Part shown: positions 1 through 7,659 of the stretch, one piece after another
Layout: each line of letters begins with the position of its first letter
Position numbering within the stretch: position 1 is the first letter of the stretch
DNA from: Thermoanaerobaculaceae bacterium
GTDB lineage: Bacteria; Acidobacteriota; Thermoanaerobaculia; Thermoanaerobaculales; Thermoanaerobaculaceae
DNA length: 29,567 nucleotides
Direction of reading: 5' to 3'
NCBI GenBank assembly: GCA_022865555.1
Contig: JALHTD010000463.1
Location: forward strand, 1-29,567
Program-made: the position numbers and the translations under genes
Notes under the pieces: generated by a model
What the model saw: the letters and a program-made list of their open reading frames with translations, nothing else
What the model was told of the DNA's origin: nothing
The model's database searches: none

Positions 1-2
1 GC

Positions 3-1178
3 TCGGAGCGGTTCGTCACCGACCTCACGCTCCCGCTGTGGGTACTGGTGCTGGGCGCTGCCGCGCTTTTCTCGAAGAAGAAAGGGGCTCGGGTGCTGGC
101 CGCTGCCGGCTGGACCCTGCTGGCTGCAAGCGTGGTAGCCGGGCTGCGTGGGCCGTACGTGGTGTGGGCGGTCCTCACCGGCGGGCTGGTGCGATACCCG
201 GGGAGGCTGGTGTTTGCGGCCGTGGTTGCCCTGGTGCCAGCGGCGGCGGCCTCGGTTGGCGAGCGCCGCCCGCCGGTCTGGAGCGGTGCAGCAGTGGCTC
301 TCCTGGCGCTGGGCGGTGGTGCGCTCGCGGGCGGGGGTGCGGTTGGGACGATCGTTCAGGGCCTCGCCGCGGGCGCCGCGTTCGCCGGCCCGGGCGCGCC
401 CGTCGCAGCGCTTCTCGGCAGCGCCGCGCTGCTGCCGGCCCACGCCAGCGTGCTCGCGTTCCGGCCAGCGGGTACCCAGAAAGCGGCGGCGTGCCTGGCG
501 GCTCAGAGGGACGGTGCGCCCCGGGTCTACGCGGTGCAGCCGTCCTGGAACCAACTGGGATGGGTCGCCGAGAACCGCGAGCGCGGCACGTCACTCGGCT
601 GGGGGTACACGGCGCTGCGCGACGGGCGCCGCACGGTTCGCACCTTCGCGCCGCTCCAGTCCGTGCGCCTGACCGAGCACCTGGACGAAGCGGACCGGGG
701 CCCCGTCGGGCGGTGGTGGCTGGACGCCCTGGGCGCTCGCCGGGTTGTGGCACAGCACCCGGTGCCGGGGATGGCGGCTCTCTGCGAGGAGGGCGGCCTC
801 ACCGTCTTCGACAACCCCCAGGCGTGGTCGGAGGTGGCGGTCGTGCGCACCATGCCGCGGCCGGGGGAGCGCCTCAAACCTCATGGGGAGGTGCTCGCCC
901 GCGAGGGCCGCGATGGCTCGCGGCGGTGGCGGGTTCGCGTCGATGCGGGCGGTGGGGTGCTGCTGTGGCTGGAGACTCCCGACGCGGGATGGCGCCTGCG
1001 CGTGGACGGCCGGCCTGCCGAGGCGGTGGCGGGCCCGGGAATCCTGCACGGCGTGGCCGTGCCGGCGGGAGACCACGAGGTGAGCGCGCGCTACCGCCCC
1101 CCCGGACTGGGCGGCGGGGCGGCGATTTCATTTGCGAGTCTGGTGGTTCTGGGGTGGGCGGCATGGCGACGCTGGTAA
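3..1178 (+). CDS. YfhO-like multi-pass membrane protein, 5' end cut off by window edge
   Basis: The reading frame is open from base 3 through to the TAA at 1176-1178, so the first visible Met (48) is probably internal and the gene starts upstream of the window. The visible part has several hydrophobic segments (for example the VLVLGAAALF stretch, and two long Ala/Val/Leu-rich runs in the first 140 residues), then a soluble, extracytoplasmic-looking domain, and a final membrane helix followed by WRRW. The segment reading LLWLETPDAGWRLRVDGRPAE followed by a G-x-H-x-V-x-V-PAGDHEV stretch is the characteristic C-terminal beta domain of YfhO/GT39-like membrane proteins, which in Gram-positives act in lipoteichoic-acid or lipoprotein glycosylation. 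Function here is inferred only as polyprenyl-linked sugar handling at the membrane. The stop overlaps the next gene's start by 16 nt, which argues for co-translation. Confidence 0.68.
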   Translation, partial: SERFVTDLTLPLWVLVLGAAALFSKKKGARVLAAAGWTLLAASVVAGLRGPYVVWAVLTGGLVRYPGRLVFAAVVALVPAAAASVGERRPPVWSGAAVALLALGGGALAGGGAVGTIVQGLAAGAAFAGPGAPVAALLGSAALLPAHASVLAFRPAGTQKAAACLAAQRDGAPRVYAVQPSWNQLGWVAENRERGTSLGWGYTALRDGRRTVRTFAPLQSVRLTEHLDEADRGPVGRWWLDALGARRVVAQHPVPGMAALCEEGGLTVFDNPQAWSEVAVVRTMPRPGERLKPHGEVLAREGRDGSRRWRVRVDAGGGVLLWLETPDAGWRLRVDGRPAEAVAGPGILHGVAVPAGDHEVSARYRPPGLGGGAAISFASLVVLGWAAWRRW

Positions 1179-3526
1179 CGGCCCTGTTCTTCGTGTCGGG
1201 CATGGTGGCGCTCGCCTTCGAGGTGGTCTGGGTGCGGGCCCTCGGGCTGGTGGTGGGGAACTCGTTGTGGGCCGCCGTGGCGGTGGTGGCGGCGTACATG
1301 GGCGGGATGGCGGTCGGCAGCGCTCTGGTGGCGCGCGTCATGCACCGCCTGCGGCGCCACCTGCGCCTCTACGGGGCGGCCGAGGCGGTGGCGGCCCTGG
1401 TGGCTCTCGTGACCGCGCCGGCGCTGCACGTCCTCCAGCGGCTGGCGGCCGGACTTGGTCCCGAGCCGCTCACCGGCTGGGGGCTGCCCCTGCTGGCGAG
1501 GTTCGCGCTCGCCTGGGCGTTCCTCGCGCTGCCGACGGTGGCCATGGGGGCCACGCTCCCGCTGCTGGTCGCTCGAGTGGGGCAGGAGAAGGCGCTGGCG
1601 TGGCGGGTCGGGCGCCTGTATGCCGCGAACACGCTCGGAGCGATGACCGGCGTGGTGCTGGCCGGCTTCGTTGCCCTTCCCGAACTGGGGGAGAGAGGCA
1701 CGCTCGCCGGCTTCGCGGCGCTCGGGCTAGTGGTCGCCGGCACGGCCTGGGTACTCGAGCCTCACCTGCCGGCAGTCGCGGTCGTCGCCGCGGACGGGCC
1801 ACGGGCGGGCCGGCGGTGGTGGCTGCTCTTCCCGGCGCTCTTCGGTTTCGTGGCGCTGGCCTGCGAGCTGGTATGGACCCGCGTCCTGCTCCTGCACCTG
1901 GGATCACGTGTCTACGCCTTTGCCCTGATCCTCGCGGTTTACCTGGGGGGGATCGCGATCGGTGCGGGGCTGGCGCGAGCGGCAGCGTCCTCGCCCCGCC
2001 GTGCGCTGGCAGCCTGCCAGGTTCTCCTGGGCGTGCTCCTGGCACTGCAGATCCCCCTGCTGGCGAGGTTCGGCGACGTTCTCGGTTGGATCGCCTACCA
2101 CGGGAGGCTCGCGAGCTTTGCCGAGCTGCAGCTCGGCCTCGCGCTCGCGGTGGCGGCGCTGATACTGTTGCCGGCCCTGGCGTTCGGGGCCAGCTTCCCG
2201 CTCGCGGTGGCGGCATACCCTTCGCGGGGGGCGGAGGCCTCGCGCACCGGTCTCGTGGCTGCGGCCAACACCGTGGGCGCCATCGCCGGCACGGTCCTGG
2301 GACCGCTCCTGCTCGTGCCTCTCGTGGGGACCCAAAACCTCATCCTGGGCCTCGGGGCGGCGAGCGCCCTCGCGGGGGTGATGCTCGCTCCCTCGCGCTC
2401 CCTGAGGGTAGCGGGGGCCGTGGTGGCGGCTGCGCTCGTGGTGGAGGCGGTGCTCGTGCCACGGGGGAGCGTGCTGCGCGGAGCGGCGGCCGTCGCGGAA
2501 GGGACGGTCGAGGAGCTGCGCGAAAGCACCTCGGCGACCGTGGTGGTGCGTCGGATCGCAGACGCGCGCGGGAGCTGGCGTTCGCTGGAGCTGAACGGTG
2601 TCAACGTCGCTGGGACGTCGCCGGAGTTGCGGGCGATCCAGCGGCTTCAGGGCCACCTCCCATTGCTCCTCCACGGCGGCCCCGAGAAAGTGCTGCACAT
2701 CGGCTTCGGATCCGGCGGGACCGCATGGGCGGTTGCGCAGCACCGGGTCGGACAGATCGTGGTGGCGGAGATCTCGCCGGAGGTCCTGGCGGTTTCCGAC
2801 AAGGTTTTCGGCGACGTCAACTTCGGCGTGCTGCACGACCCCCGGGTGCGGGTCCTGCTCAACGACGGCCGGAACGTGCTGCTGGCCACGCGGGAGAGGT
2901 TCGACGTGATCCTCTCCGACTCCATCCACCCCGTCTATGCCGGCAACTCGACCCTCTACACCCGCGAGTACTTCGAGCTCTGCCGCCGCCACCTGCGGCC
3001 GGGCGGGGTGGTTTCGATGTGGCTGCCGCTGTACTCCCTCACCGAGGAGTCGTACCTGGCGATCGTCCGGGCGTTTTGGGAGGTGTTTCCCTCCACCTGC
3101 ATCTGGTACGACCTGATGGTGCTGAACGAGTTCACGGTGGTGACCGGGTCCGTCGAGCCCGGCCCGGTAAGGCTGCGCTGGCAGTCGGTGAGCGATGCGG
3201 CGTTCGGGGGGACGCTGGCTGAGGCGGGGGTGCGGAGCCCCGAGAACCTGGCAACGATGCTGCTCCTGGGGCCCCGTGAAGTGGCTTCGCTGGTCAGCGA
3301 CGTACCCCCGCACATCGACGACTTTCCCGAGGTGGAGTACCGCTCCGGGCGTCTGCTGAACCGCGACGGCTCATGGCTCGCCAACCTCAGGATGCTCTAT
3401 GCCTGCCGCACCCGAAGCGATCCCTTCGCCACCTACCCAGGCGACTTCCGCGCGGCGGCGGGGGCGCGCGACGAGACGCTCAAGGCTCAGCTGCGGGAGC
3501 TGGCCGCGCGGGTCGCGCCCCGATAG
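1163..3526 (+). CDS. Fused membrane / spermidine-synthase-like protein
   Basis: 787 residues. The frame is open far upstream, but the ATG at 1163 is chosen because it begins with the first hydrophobic helix (MATLVTALFFVSG) and overlaps the preceding stop. Residues 1 to about 430 carry roughly ten or more membrane helices in two similar halves (the motif FEVVWVRAL near residue 17 and CELVWTRVL near 235 look like an internal duplication). Residues about 460-690 form a Rossmann methyltransferase/aminopropyltransferase fold: G-F-G-S-G-G-T at 514-520, the acidic residue ending strand 2 at E536, and NDGRN followed by D586-S-I-H-P. Canonical spermidine synthases have D-S-x-D-P; here the second Asp is His589, so true polyamine synthesis is doubtful. 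Such fused proteins are widespread and functionally unassigned. The 3' end overlaps the convergent glycosyltransferase by 40 nt. Confidence 0.85.
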   Translation: MATLVTALFFVSGMVALAFEVVWVRALGLVVGNSLWAAVAVVAAYMGGMAVGSALVARVMHRLRRHLRLYGAAEAVAALVALVTAPALHVLQRLAAGLGPEPLTGWGLPLLARFALAWAFLALPTVAMGATLPLLVARVGQEKALAWRVGRLYAANTLGAMTGVVLAGFVALPELGERGTLAGFAALGLVVAGTAWVLEPHLPAVAVVAADGPRAGRRWWLLFPALFGFVALACELVWTRVLLLHLGSRVYAFALILAVYLGGIAIGAGLARAAASSPRRALAACQVLLGVLLALQIPLLARFGDVLGWIAYHGRLASFAELQLGLALAVAALILLPALAFGASFPLAVAAYPSRGAEASRTGLVAAANTVGAIAGTVLGPLLLVPLVGTQNLILGLGAASALAGVMLAPSRSLRVAGAVVAAALVVEAVLVPRGSVLRGAAAVAEGTVEELRESTSATVVVRRIADARGSWRSLELNGVNVAGTSPELRAIQRLQGHLPLLLHGGPEKVLHIGFGSGGTAWAVAQHRVGQIVVAEISPEVLAVSDKVFGDVNFGVLHDPRVRVLLNDGRNVLLATRERFDVILSDSIHPVYAGNSTLYTREYFELCRRHLRPGGVVSMWLPLYSLTEESYLAIVRAFWEVFPSTCIWYDLMVLNEFTVVTGSVEPGPVRLRWQSVSDAAFGGTLAEAGVRSPENLATMLLLGPREVASLVSDVPPHIDDFPEVEYRSGRLLNRDGSWLANLRMLYACRTRSDPFATYPGDFRAAAGARDETLKAQLRELAARVAPR

Positions 3527-4566
3527 ATGGACGTCAGCTCGCGGGCGGTGCGCTCCCAGGTGAAGGTGTGGGCGCGGGCAAGCCCCGCCCCGACGGTTTC
3601 GCTGCGACGTCCGGGCTTGGCGAGGAGGGCGAGGACCGCCTCGCGCCAGGCGCCCGGATCGTCGGGGTCGAGGAGCACCGCCGCCTCGCCGCACACCTCC
3701 GGCAGCGCACCGGCGCGGGCGGCCAGCACCGGGCACCCGCAGGCCATGGCCTCGAGCGCGGGCAAACCAAACCCCTCGTTGCGGGACGGGAGCAGCAGTG
3801 CGAAGGCCCGCTGGTAGAGCTCCGCCAGCGCTCGATCGTCCGGGTTCGCCACGCGCCGCACGCGCCCCCGCAGGGCCGGGTCCGCGAGGCGGCGATCGGC
3901 GGCAGCCGCTCCCGCGACCACCAACGGCGGCAGCCTCTCGGCCTCCGGCGAGGCCAGCAGGGCGACGACGAGCTCGAGGTTCTTGTGTGGGTCGGAGCCC
4001 CCGACGAAGAGCAGGTGCTCAGGCGGCGTGGGCGTTGGAGAGGGGAGGAACTCGCTGCCGACGCCGAGGTGCGCGACGAATACCCTCTCCGGTGCAAGTC
4101 GCACGGTGGCGAGCAGCTCGGCCTTCGCGTGGTGGGAGATCGCATGCACAGCGGTCGCTCGTGCGAGGGACCGGATCGCCTGCCGCGCCCTGTGGCGGCG
4201 CCAGGGTTCCGGCGGTGATGGGAAGCGGAAAGGCGTGGCGTCGTAGAAGGTGGCGACGACCGGCACCGGGAGGCGGGCCGGTACGGTCCACGTCGGGAGG
4301 TGGAGCACGTCCACCGGTATGCGGCCGAGCGTCATCCGCCACGCGGGGCCGTCGAACAGAAAAGCTCCCCTGCGCGGGCGGTGCAGTGCGACGATCCGTG
4401 CGGCGAGCGGGTACCATGGTTGAGGTACAGGAGCTCCGTGGGGAACGAACAGCACGACCTCGCCCGGCAGCAGCCGCAGCAGCTCCTCGGCGAGGGAACG
4501 CGTCACGCGGCCGAACCCGCGGTTGGGGTCGAGAAACGCCGCCCGGGCATCGAGGCCGATCCGCAT
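3487..4566 (-). CDS. GT4-type (GT-B fold) glycosyltransferase
   Basis: 359 residues if translated from the ATG at 4566; an in-frame upstream start adds 11 residues, but a GAGGAGGG Shine-Dalgarno (4574-4581) lies 7 nt before 4566 and the protein then starts properly with MRIGLDAR. N-terminal acceptor half (1-170) contains the H-x-P-T and FYDATPF motifs typical of group-1 transferases of the mannosyl/rhamnosyl type; the C-terminal donor half contains FVGGSDPHKN and the E-x7-E signature (EGFGLPALE) followed by CGCPVLAARAGALPEV. It should use a nucleotide-activated sugar in the cytoplasm to extend a lipid-linked glycan. It is transcribed towards the fused spermidine-synthase-like gene and divergently from the next GT2 gene. 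Sugar donor cannot be told from sequence. Confidence 0.88.
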   Translation of the reverse strand: MRIGLDARAAFLDPNRGFGRVTRSLAEELLRLLPGEVVLFVPHGAPVPQPWYPLAARIVALHRPRRGAFLFDGPAWRMTLGRIPVDVLHLPTWTVPARLPVPVVATFYDATPFRFPSPPEPWRRHRARQAIRSLARATAVHAISHHAKAELLATVRLAPERVFVAHLGVGSEFLPSPTPTPPEHLLFVGGSDPHKNLELVVALLASPEAERLPPLVVAGAAAADRRLADPALRGRVRRVANPDDRALAELYQRAFALLLPSRNEGFGLPALEAMACGCPVLAARAGALPEVCGEAAVLLDPDDPGAWREAVLALLAKPGRRSETVGAGLARAHTFTWERTARELTSIYRGATRAASSRS

Positions 4567-4630
4567 ACCGAAACCCTCCTCATAGCCGCGCTCTGACAAG
4601 CTTCAGCCGCTGCTCGACGTGCGCTCCGCT

Positions 4631-4636
4631 TAGAAT
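4631..4636 (+). promoter_or_regulatory. Possible -10 box (TAGAAT) in the divergent intergenic region
   Basis: The region between the two divergent glycosyltransferase genes (4567-4747) is locally AT-richer than its surroundings and contains TAGAAT at 4631-4636, five of six matches to TATAAT. No convincing -35 hexamer lies 16-18 nt upstream. It would drive the plus-strand GT2 gene starting near 4748, leaving a leader of about 100 nt. Weak on its own. Confidence 0.25.
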
Positions 4637-4747
4637 AGTACGAGTGAGAACTGGCATCCCAAATTCAACCGTCGCGACCCCGGGCAGGCACTCCCCCGCG
4701 TGGGCGAGATGCCGGCAGGGGCGGTGAGCGTGGAGGCGCAGGCGACA

Positions 4748-5584
4748 ATGTCGGACGTCGTGCCCTCCTTTTCAATTGCAACGCCCTCTCTGGACCAGTT
4801 TGAGTACCTGCGCGTGTGCGTGGCAAGCATCGAGGCGCAGGGTTACCCTCGGGTGGATCAGATCGTGATCGACGGCGGCTCCAGCGATGGCACGCGGGAG
4901 TTTCTTGCCGGCAGCGTCGGTGTGGTGTCCTACTGGCAGTGCAAGCCGGACCGCGGCCAGAGCCACGCACTTAACATCGCTTTGCATCACGCCACCGGTG
5001 ACTGGGTCGGCTGGCAAAACGCCGACGATTTCTACCTCCCGGGGGCCTTCTGGCGGGTTGCACAGCTGATCATGGACCATCCCCAGGCCGACGTGGTGGT
5101 GGGTGACACCATCCTCGTCGACGTCCGCGGCATGGCGTTGGGGGCAATCGGGGTGTGCCCCGTGCCCGCGTCGCGCTGGTTGGAGGGGTTCTGGCCATAC
5201 AACCAGTCGGTTTTCTTCCGACGATCGTTGCTGGAGCAGGCAGGTCCGGTCGACGAGTCCCTCCATCTCCACATGGACACTGACCTTTTGGCCCGGGTGG
5301 CGCAGTTGGGCCCGCGCGTGGTCTACCTTGAGGCGCCCCTGGGCGCTCACCGCAAGCACGCCGCGGCAAAGACAATCGAGGGAGCCACCGGTCGCGCGAG
5401 CCAGCGCGAGCGTGAGCTCTTGGAGCGACGCTACGGGCGCAAGCTCTGGCCCGAGGGGCGGGCGGCCCGCCTCCGGCATCGCCTTCGCTGGCATCTCATC
5501 CGTATGCGTGCATTCGGCCCGGCAAGTGTCGTCAACAGGCTGGCCCAAAGAGCCGCGCGCTCTGCTAGGGTCGTGGTCGTGTGA
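4748..5584 (+). CDS. GT2-family glycosyltransferase
   Basis: 278 residues from the ATG at 4748; a GTG at 4700 would add 16 residues of unremarkable sequence (MGEMPAGAVSVEAQAT). GGAGG at 4732-4736 lies 11 nt before the ATG, somewhat far but usable. It is a GT-A fold enzyme: FSIATPS at the start of strand 1, IVIDGGSSDGT nucleotide-binding motif, PDRGQSHALNIAL, and the N-A-D-D metal motif near residues 90-95; later FFRRSLLEQAGPVDESL and HMDTDLLARV resemble the acceptor-side motif of this family. It should transfer a sugar from a nucleotide donor to a growing glycan. The basic C-terminus (RHRLRWHLIRMRAF) may bind the membrane. Its sequence is by eye less GC-rich than the genes around it, which may reflect separate acquisition. 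Confidence 0.86.
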   Translation: MSDVVPSFSIATPSLDQFEYLRVCVASIEAQGYPRVDQIVIDGGSSDGTREFLAGSVGVVSYWQCKPDRGQSHALNIALHHATGDWVGWQNADDFYLPGAFWRVAQLIMDHPQADVVVGDTILVDVRGMALGAIGVCPVPASRWLEGFWPYNQSVFFRRSLLEQAGPVDESLHLHMDTDLLARVAQLGPRVVYLEAPLGAHRKHAAAKTIEGATGRASQRERELLERRYGRKLWPEGRAARLRHRLRWHLIRMRAFGPASVVNRLAQRAARSARVVVV

Positions 5585-5599
5585 GCATAACCTTGGCTG

Positions 5600-5625
5600 G
5601 GGTGCATGGCCGCGCGATCGCACCC
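5600..5625. other. Inverted repeat between glycosyltransferase genes
   Basis: GGGTGC at 5600-5605 pairs perfectly with GCACCC at 5620-5625 around a 14-nt GC-rich loop, and a flanking G/T could add a wobble pair. It sits in the 75-nt gap between the GT2 gene ending at 5584 and the GT4 gene near 5660. There is no T-tract, so it is not a typical intrinsic terminator; it might be a transcript-end or leader hairpin, or chance in GC-rich DNA. Confidence 0.2.
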
Positions 5626-5659
5626 TGCCGACTGCTGCTGATCGCCTCGCCGTAGGGAG

Positions 5660-6718
5660 ATGGGTTTGAACGGTGTGCTTCGCGTCGGCGTAGATGGCAA
5701 GCCGCTACTGCCCCCTCGGGCCGGCGTCGCTCGCTACCTCGAGGGGTTGCTCGCCGGCTGCGCGGCGGTGTCGCACCCCGAGGTTGAACTCGACGTCGTG
5801 ATGCCGGGCGGACCCCGGCGGACGCTGCCCTGGGTGCTCTGGAACCTGCAGCGCGCGTCCGCGCGCGGCTACTCGGTCTTCCACTTCCCCTTCTATTACA
5901 CGCCGCTCGCCCCGCGCTGCCCGGTCACCGTCGCGATCCACGACGTGCTGGTGCTCGAACACCCCGAGTGGTTCCCACGGCCCGTCGCCAACCCCCTCCG
6001 CTACCTGCTCCCGCGGGGGGCACGCCTTGCAGCGGCGGTGGTCACCGGCTCGCGCTGCGTGGCGGACGCGATCGCCGAGCGCTGCGGGATCCCCCGCGAG
6101 CGCGTTCGCCTTACCGGCTACGGCGTGGACCGTGCACGGTTCGCGCCTCCAACCGCGGAGCGGCTCGCGGAGGCGCGCGTGCGCCTCGCGCTCTCCAGGC
6201 CTTACCTGCTCCAGCTCGGGGCACTGGAGCCGCGGCGCGGCGTGGACCTGGCGCTCGCCGCCGTCGCCTCGTTGCGGGAGTGCGACCCGGACCTCGAGCT
6301 CGTGCTGGTTGGAACGCCGCGGGCGCATGTGCCGGCGCTCGAGCAGCCACCCCCCTGGGTGCGGCTCCTCGGGTGGGTGGAGGACTCCGACCTGCCCGCA
6401 ATCTACGCCGGAGCAGCGGTTGTACTCGCGCCCTCTCGCGGCGAGGGGTTCGACCTGCCGCTGCTTGAAGCTCTGTCGTGCGGCGCCGTAGTGGTTGCGT
6501 CCGACATCCCGGTGCACCGCGAGCACTTCGCCCCGGCGGTGGAGCTCTTCGCCAGTGGCGACGCCGAGGCGCTCGTGGAGGCGGCCGCCAGGGTACTTGG
6601 AGACTCGGAGCGAGCAGCGAGGCTGCGCACGGCGGGCCGCGCGCTCGCGGCGGGGTTCAAATGGGAAGATGTGGCGCGCCGCCACCTCGACCTCTGGCTG
6701 GAGGTGGGGCGAGGATGA
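5660..6718 (+). CDS. GT4-type glycosyltransferase
   Basis: 352 residues from the ATG at 5660. That ATG directly abuts an AGGGAG motif (5654-5659), leaving no spacer, so an in-frame TTG at 5666 (6-nt spacer) may be the true start; the protein then begins just before VLRVGVDGKPLL. Motifs: G-V-A-R-Y near residue 22, HFPFYYTPL and VAIHDVLVLEHPEWF in the acceptor half, GYGVD at the domain junction, LQLGALEPRRGVD and the donor signature E-x7-E (EGFDLPLLE) followed by CGAVVVASDIPVHRE in the C-terminal half. It resembles mannosyl/rhamnosyl transferases of O-antigen and exopolysaccharide clusters. It is the first gene of the overlapping run that continues to 14778; its TGA overlaps the next ATG. Confidence 0.88.
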   Translation: MGLNGVLRVGVDGKPLLPPRAGVARYLEGLLAGCAAVSHPEVELDVVMPGGPRRTLPWVLWNLQRASARGYSVFHFPFYYTPLAPRCPVTVAIHDVLVLEHPEWFPRPVANPLRYLLPRGARLAAAVVTGSRCVADAIAERCGIPRERVRLTGYGVDRARFAPPTAERLAEARVRLALSRPYLLQLGALEPRRGVDLALAAVASLRECDPDLELVLVGTPRAHVPALEQPPPWVRLLGWVEDSDLPAIYAGAAVVLAPSRGEGFDLPLLEALSCGAVVVASDIPVHREHFAPAVELFASGDAEALVEAAARVLGDSERAARLRTAGRALAAGFKWEDVARRHLDLWLEVGRG

Positions 6719-7659
6719 GGGCCGGGGCCGTGGTCGTCAACTTCAACGGAGGCGCGGACCTGCCCGCCTGCCTCGCGGCGTTGAAGGCCCAGACGGTGCC
6801 GGTGGACGTCGTGCTGGTGGACTGCGCCTCGACCGATGGAACGCGCGCCCTCGCCGAGCAGCCGCCGCCCGGGGTGCGTGGCCTGCCGCTTCCCGAAAAC
6901 GTCGGGTACGCAGGCGGGTGCGCGGCGGGCCTCTCGCTCCTCGACGCCTCGGTCGAGGTGATCGGTTTCTTCAACCCCGACTGCTACCCCGCGGCCGACT
7001 ACTTCGCGGCCTGCGAGGAGCTCTTCTCGCGGGAGTCGGATGTGGGAGGGGTGGCCGGCAGGCTGCTGCGCCCGGGCGGAGCCACGCTGGATTCCTGCGG
7101 CCAGGTGCTCACGCCGTTCCTGCTGCGGGTCCGCGACCGCGGCTACGGCGCGCCCGCTTCGGGAGCCTTCGAGACCCGAAACCGCGTGCTGGCGGCCTGC
7201 GGCGCGGGGATGGTCTACCGGCGTGCCGCGCTGGCGGCAGCCGCGGTCGAGGGCGAGGTGTTCCCGGCCGACTTCTTCGCCTTCTGGGAGGACCTCGACC
7301 TCGGCTGGCGGGTGAGCAACGCGGGGTGGCACGTGATCTACGAGCCGCGGGCGGTCGCCACCCACCGCCGCGGCGCAACCGCCGCACCGGGCGCGGGAAG
7401 GTTGATCTTTCGTCGCCCCACGACACTTGCCGCCGGCATGCTCGCCAACCGCTGGGCCACCCTGCTGCGCAACCTGCACCCGGTTGATTTCCTCCTGCGC
7501 TTGCCCGTACTTTTGCCTGGAGAGGTGCTGATGCTGAGCGTGCTCGTGCTGCGCCGACCGGGGCTGCTACCTGCGCTGCGGGCGGCTTTGCCTCGCGTGC
7601 GAAGGGCGGCGCGTCAACGTCGTCTGCTCCCCCGCCGCCGACTCGGGGAGCTGCTGTGA
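6715..7659 (+). CDS. GT2-family glycosyltransferase, rhamnosyltransferase (WbbL)-like
   Basis: 314 residues, starting at the ATG that overlaps the previous TGA (ATGA at 6715-6718). Motifs in order: VVVNFNGGADLPACL, LVDCASTDGTR, ENVGYAGGCAAG, FFNPDCYP (the N-P-D metal motif of WbbL-type enzymes), CGAGMVYRRAAL and FWEDLDLGWRVSNAGW, the ED-x-D-L-x-W-R acceptor/catalytic motif. The order and spacing are those of dTDP-rhamnosyl transferases, though the donor is not proven. The last 70 residues contain a hydrophobic LLRLPVLLPGEVLMLSVLVL stretch and a strongly basic tail, suggesting peripheral membrane attachment. It ends in a GTGA overlap with the phosphoglycosyltransferase gene. Confidence 0.87.
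   Translation: MRAGAVVVNFNGGADLPACLAALKAQTVPVDVVLVDCASTDGTRALAEQPPPGVRGLPLPENVGYAGGCAAGLSLLDASVEVIGFFNPDCYPAADYFAACEELFSRESDVGGVAGRLLRPGGATLDSCGQVLTPFLLRVRDRGYGAPASGAFETRNRVLAACGAGMVYRRAALAAAAVEGEVFPADFFAFWEDLDLGWRVSNAGWHVIYEPRAVATHRRGATAAPGAGRLIFRRPTTLAAGMLANRWATLLRNLHPVDFLLRLPVLLPGEVLMLSVLVLRRPGLLPALRAALPRVRRAARQRRLLPRRRLGELL

Noticed and set aside
38..1162. Upstream open extension of the spermidine-synthase-like frame (375 codons)
   Set aside because: It lies on a different frame of the YfhO-like gene, is rich in Arg/Gly/Pro with no domain, and has no reason to be translated; the fused protein starts well at 1163.
1904..3313. 469-codon minus-strand open frame under the spermidine-synthase-like gene
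   Set aside because: Antisense shadow with His/Arg/Gln/Pro-rich composition and no recognisable motif.
4567..4747. Sigma-54 promoter for the NtrC-type regulator in the glycan region
   Set aside because: No GG-N10-GC element of the TGGCAC-N5-TTGC type was seen in this or other gaps that I read; targets must be elsewhere or were missed by eye.
5600..5625. Intrinsic terminator after the GT2 gene
   Set aside because: The inverted repeat lacks a T-tract and the loop is long; kept only as a weak inverted repeat.
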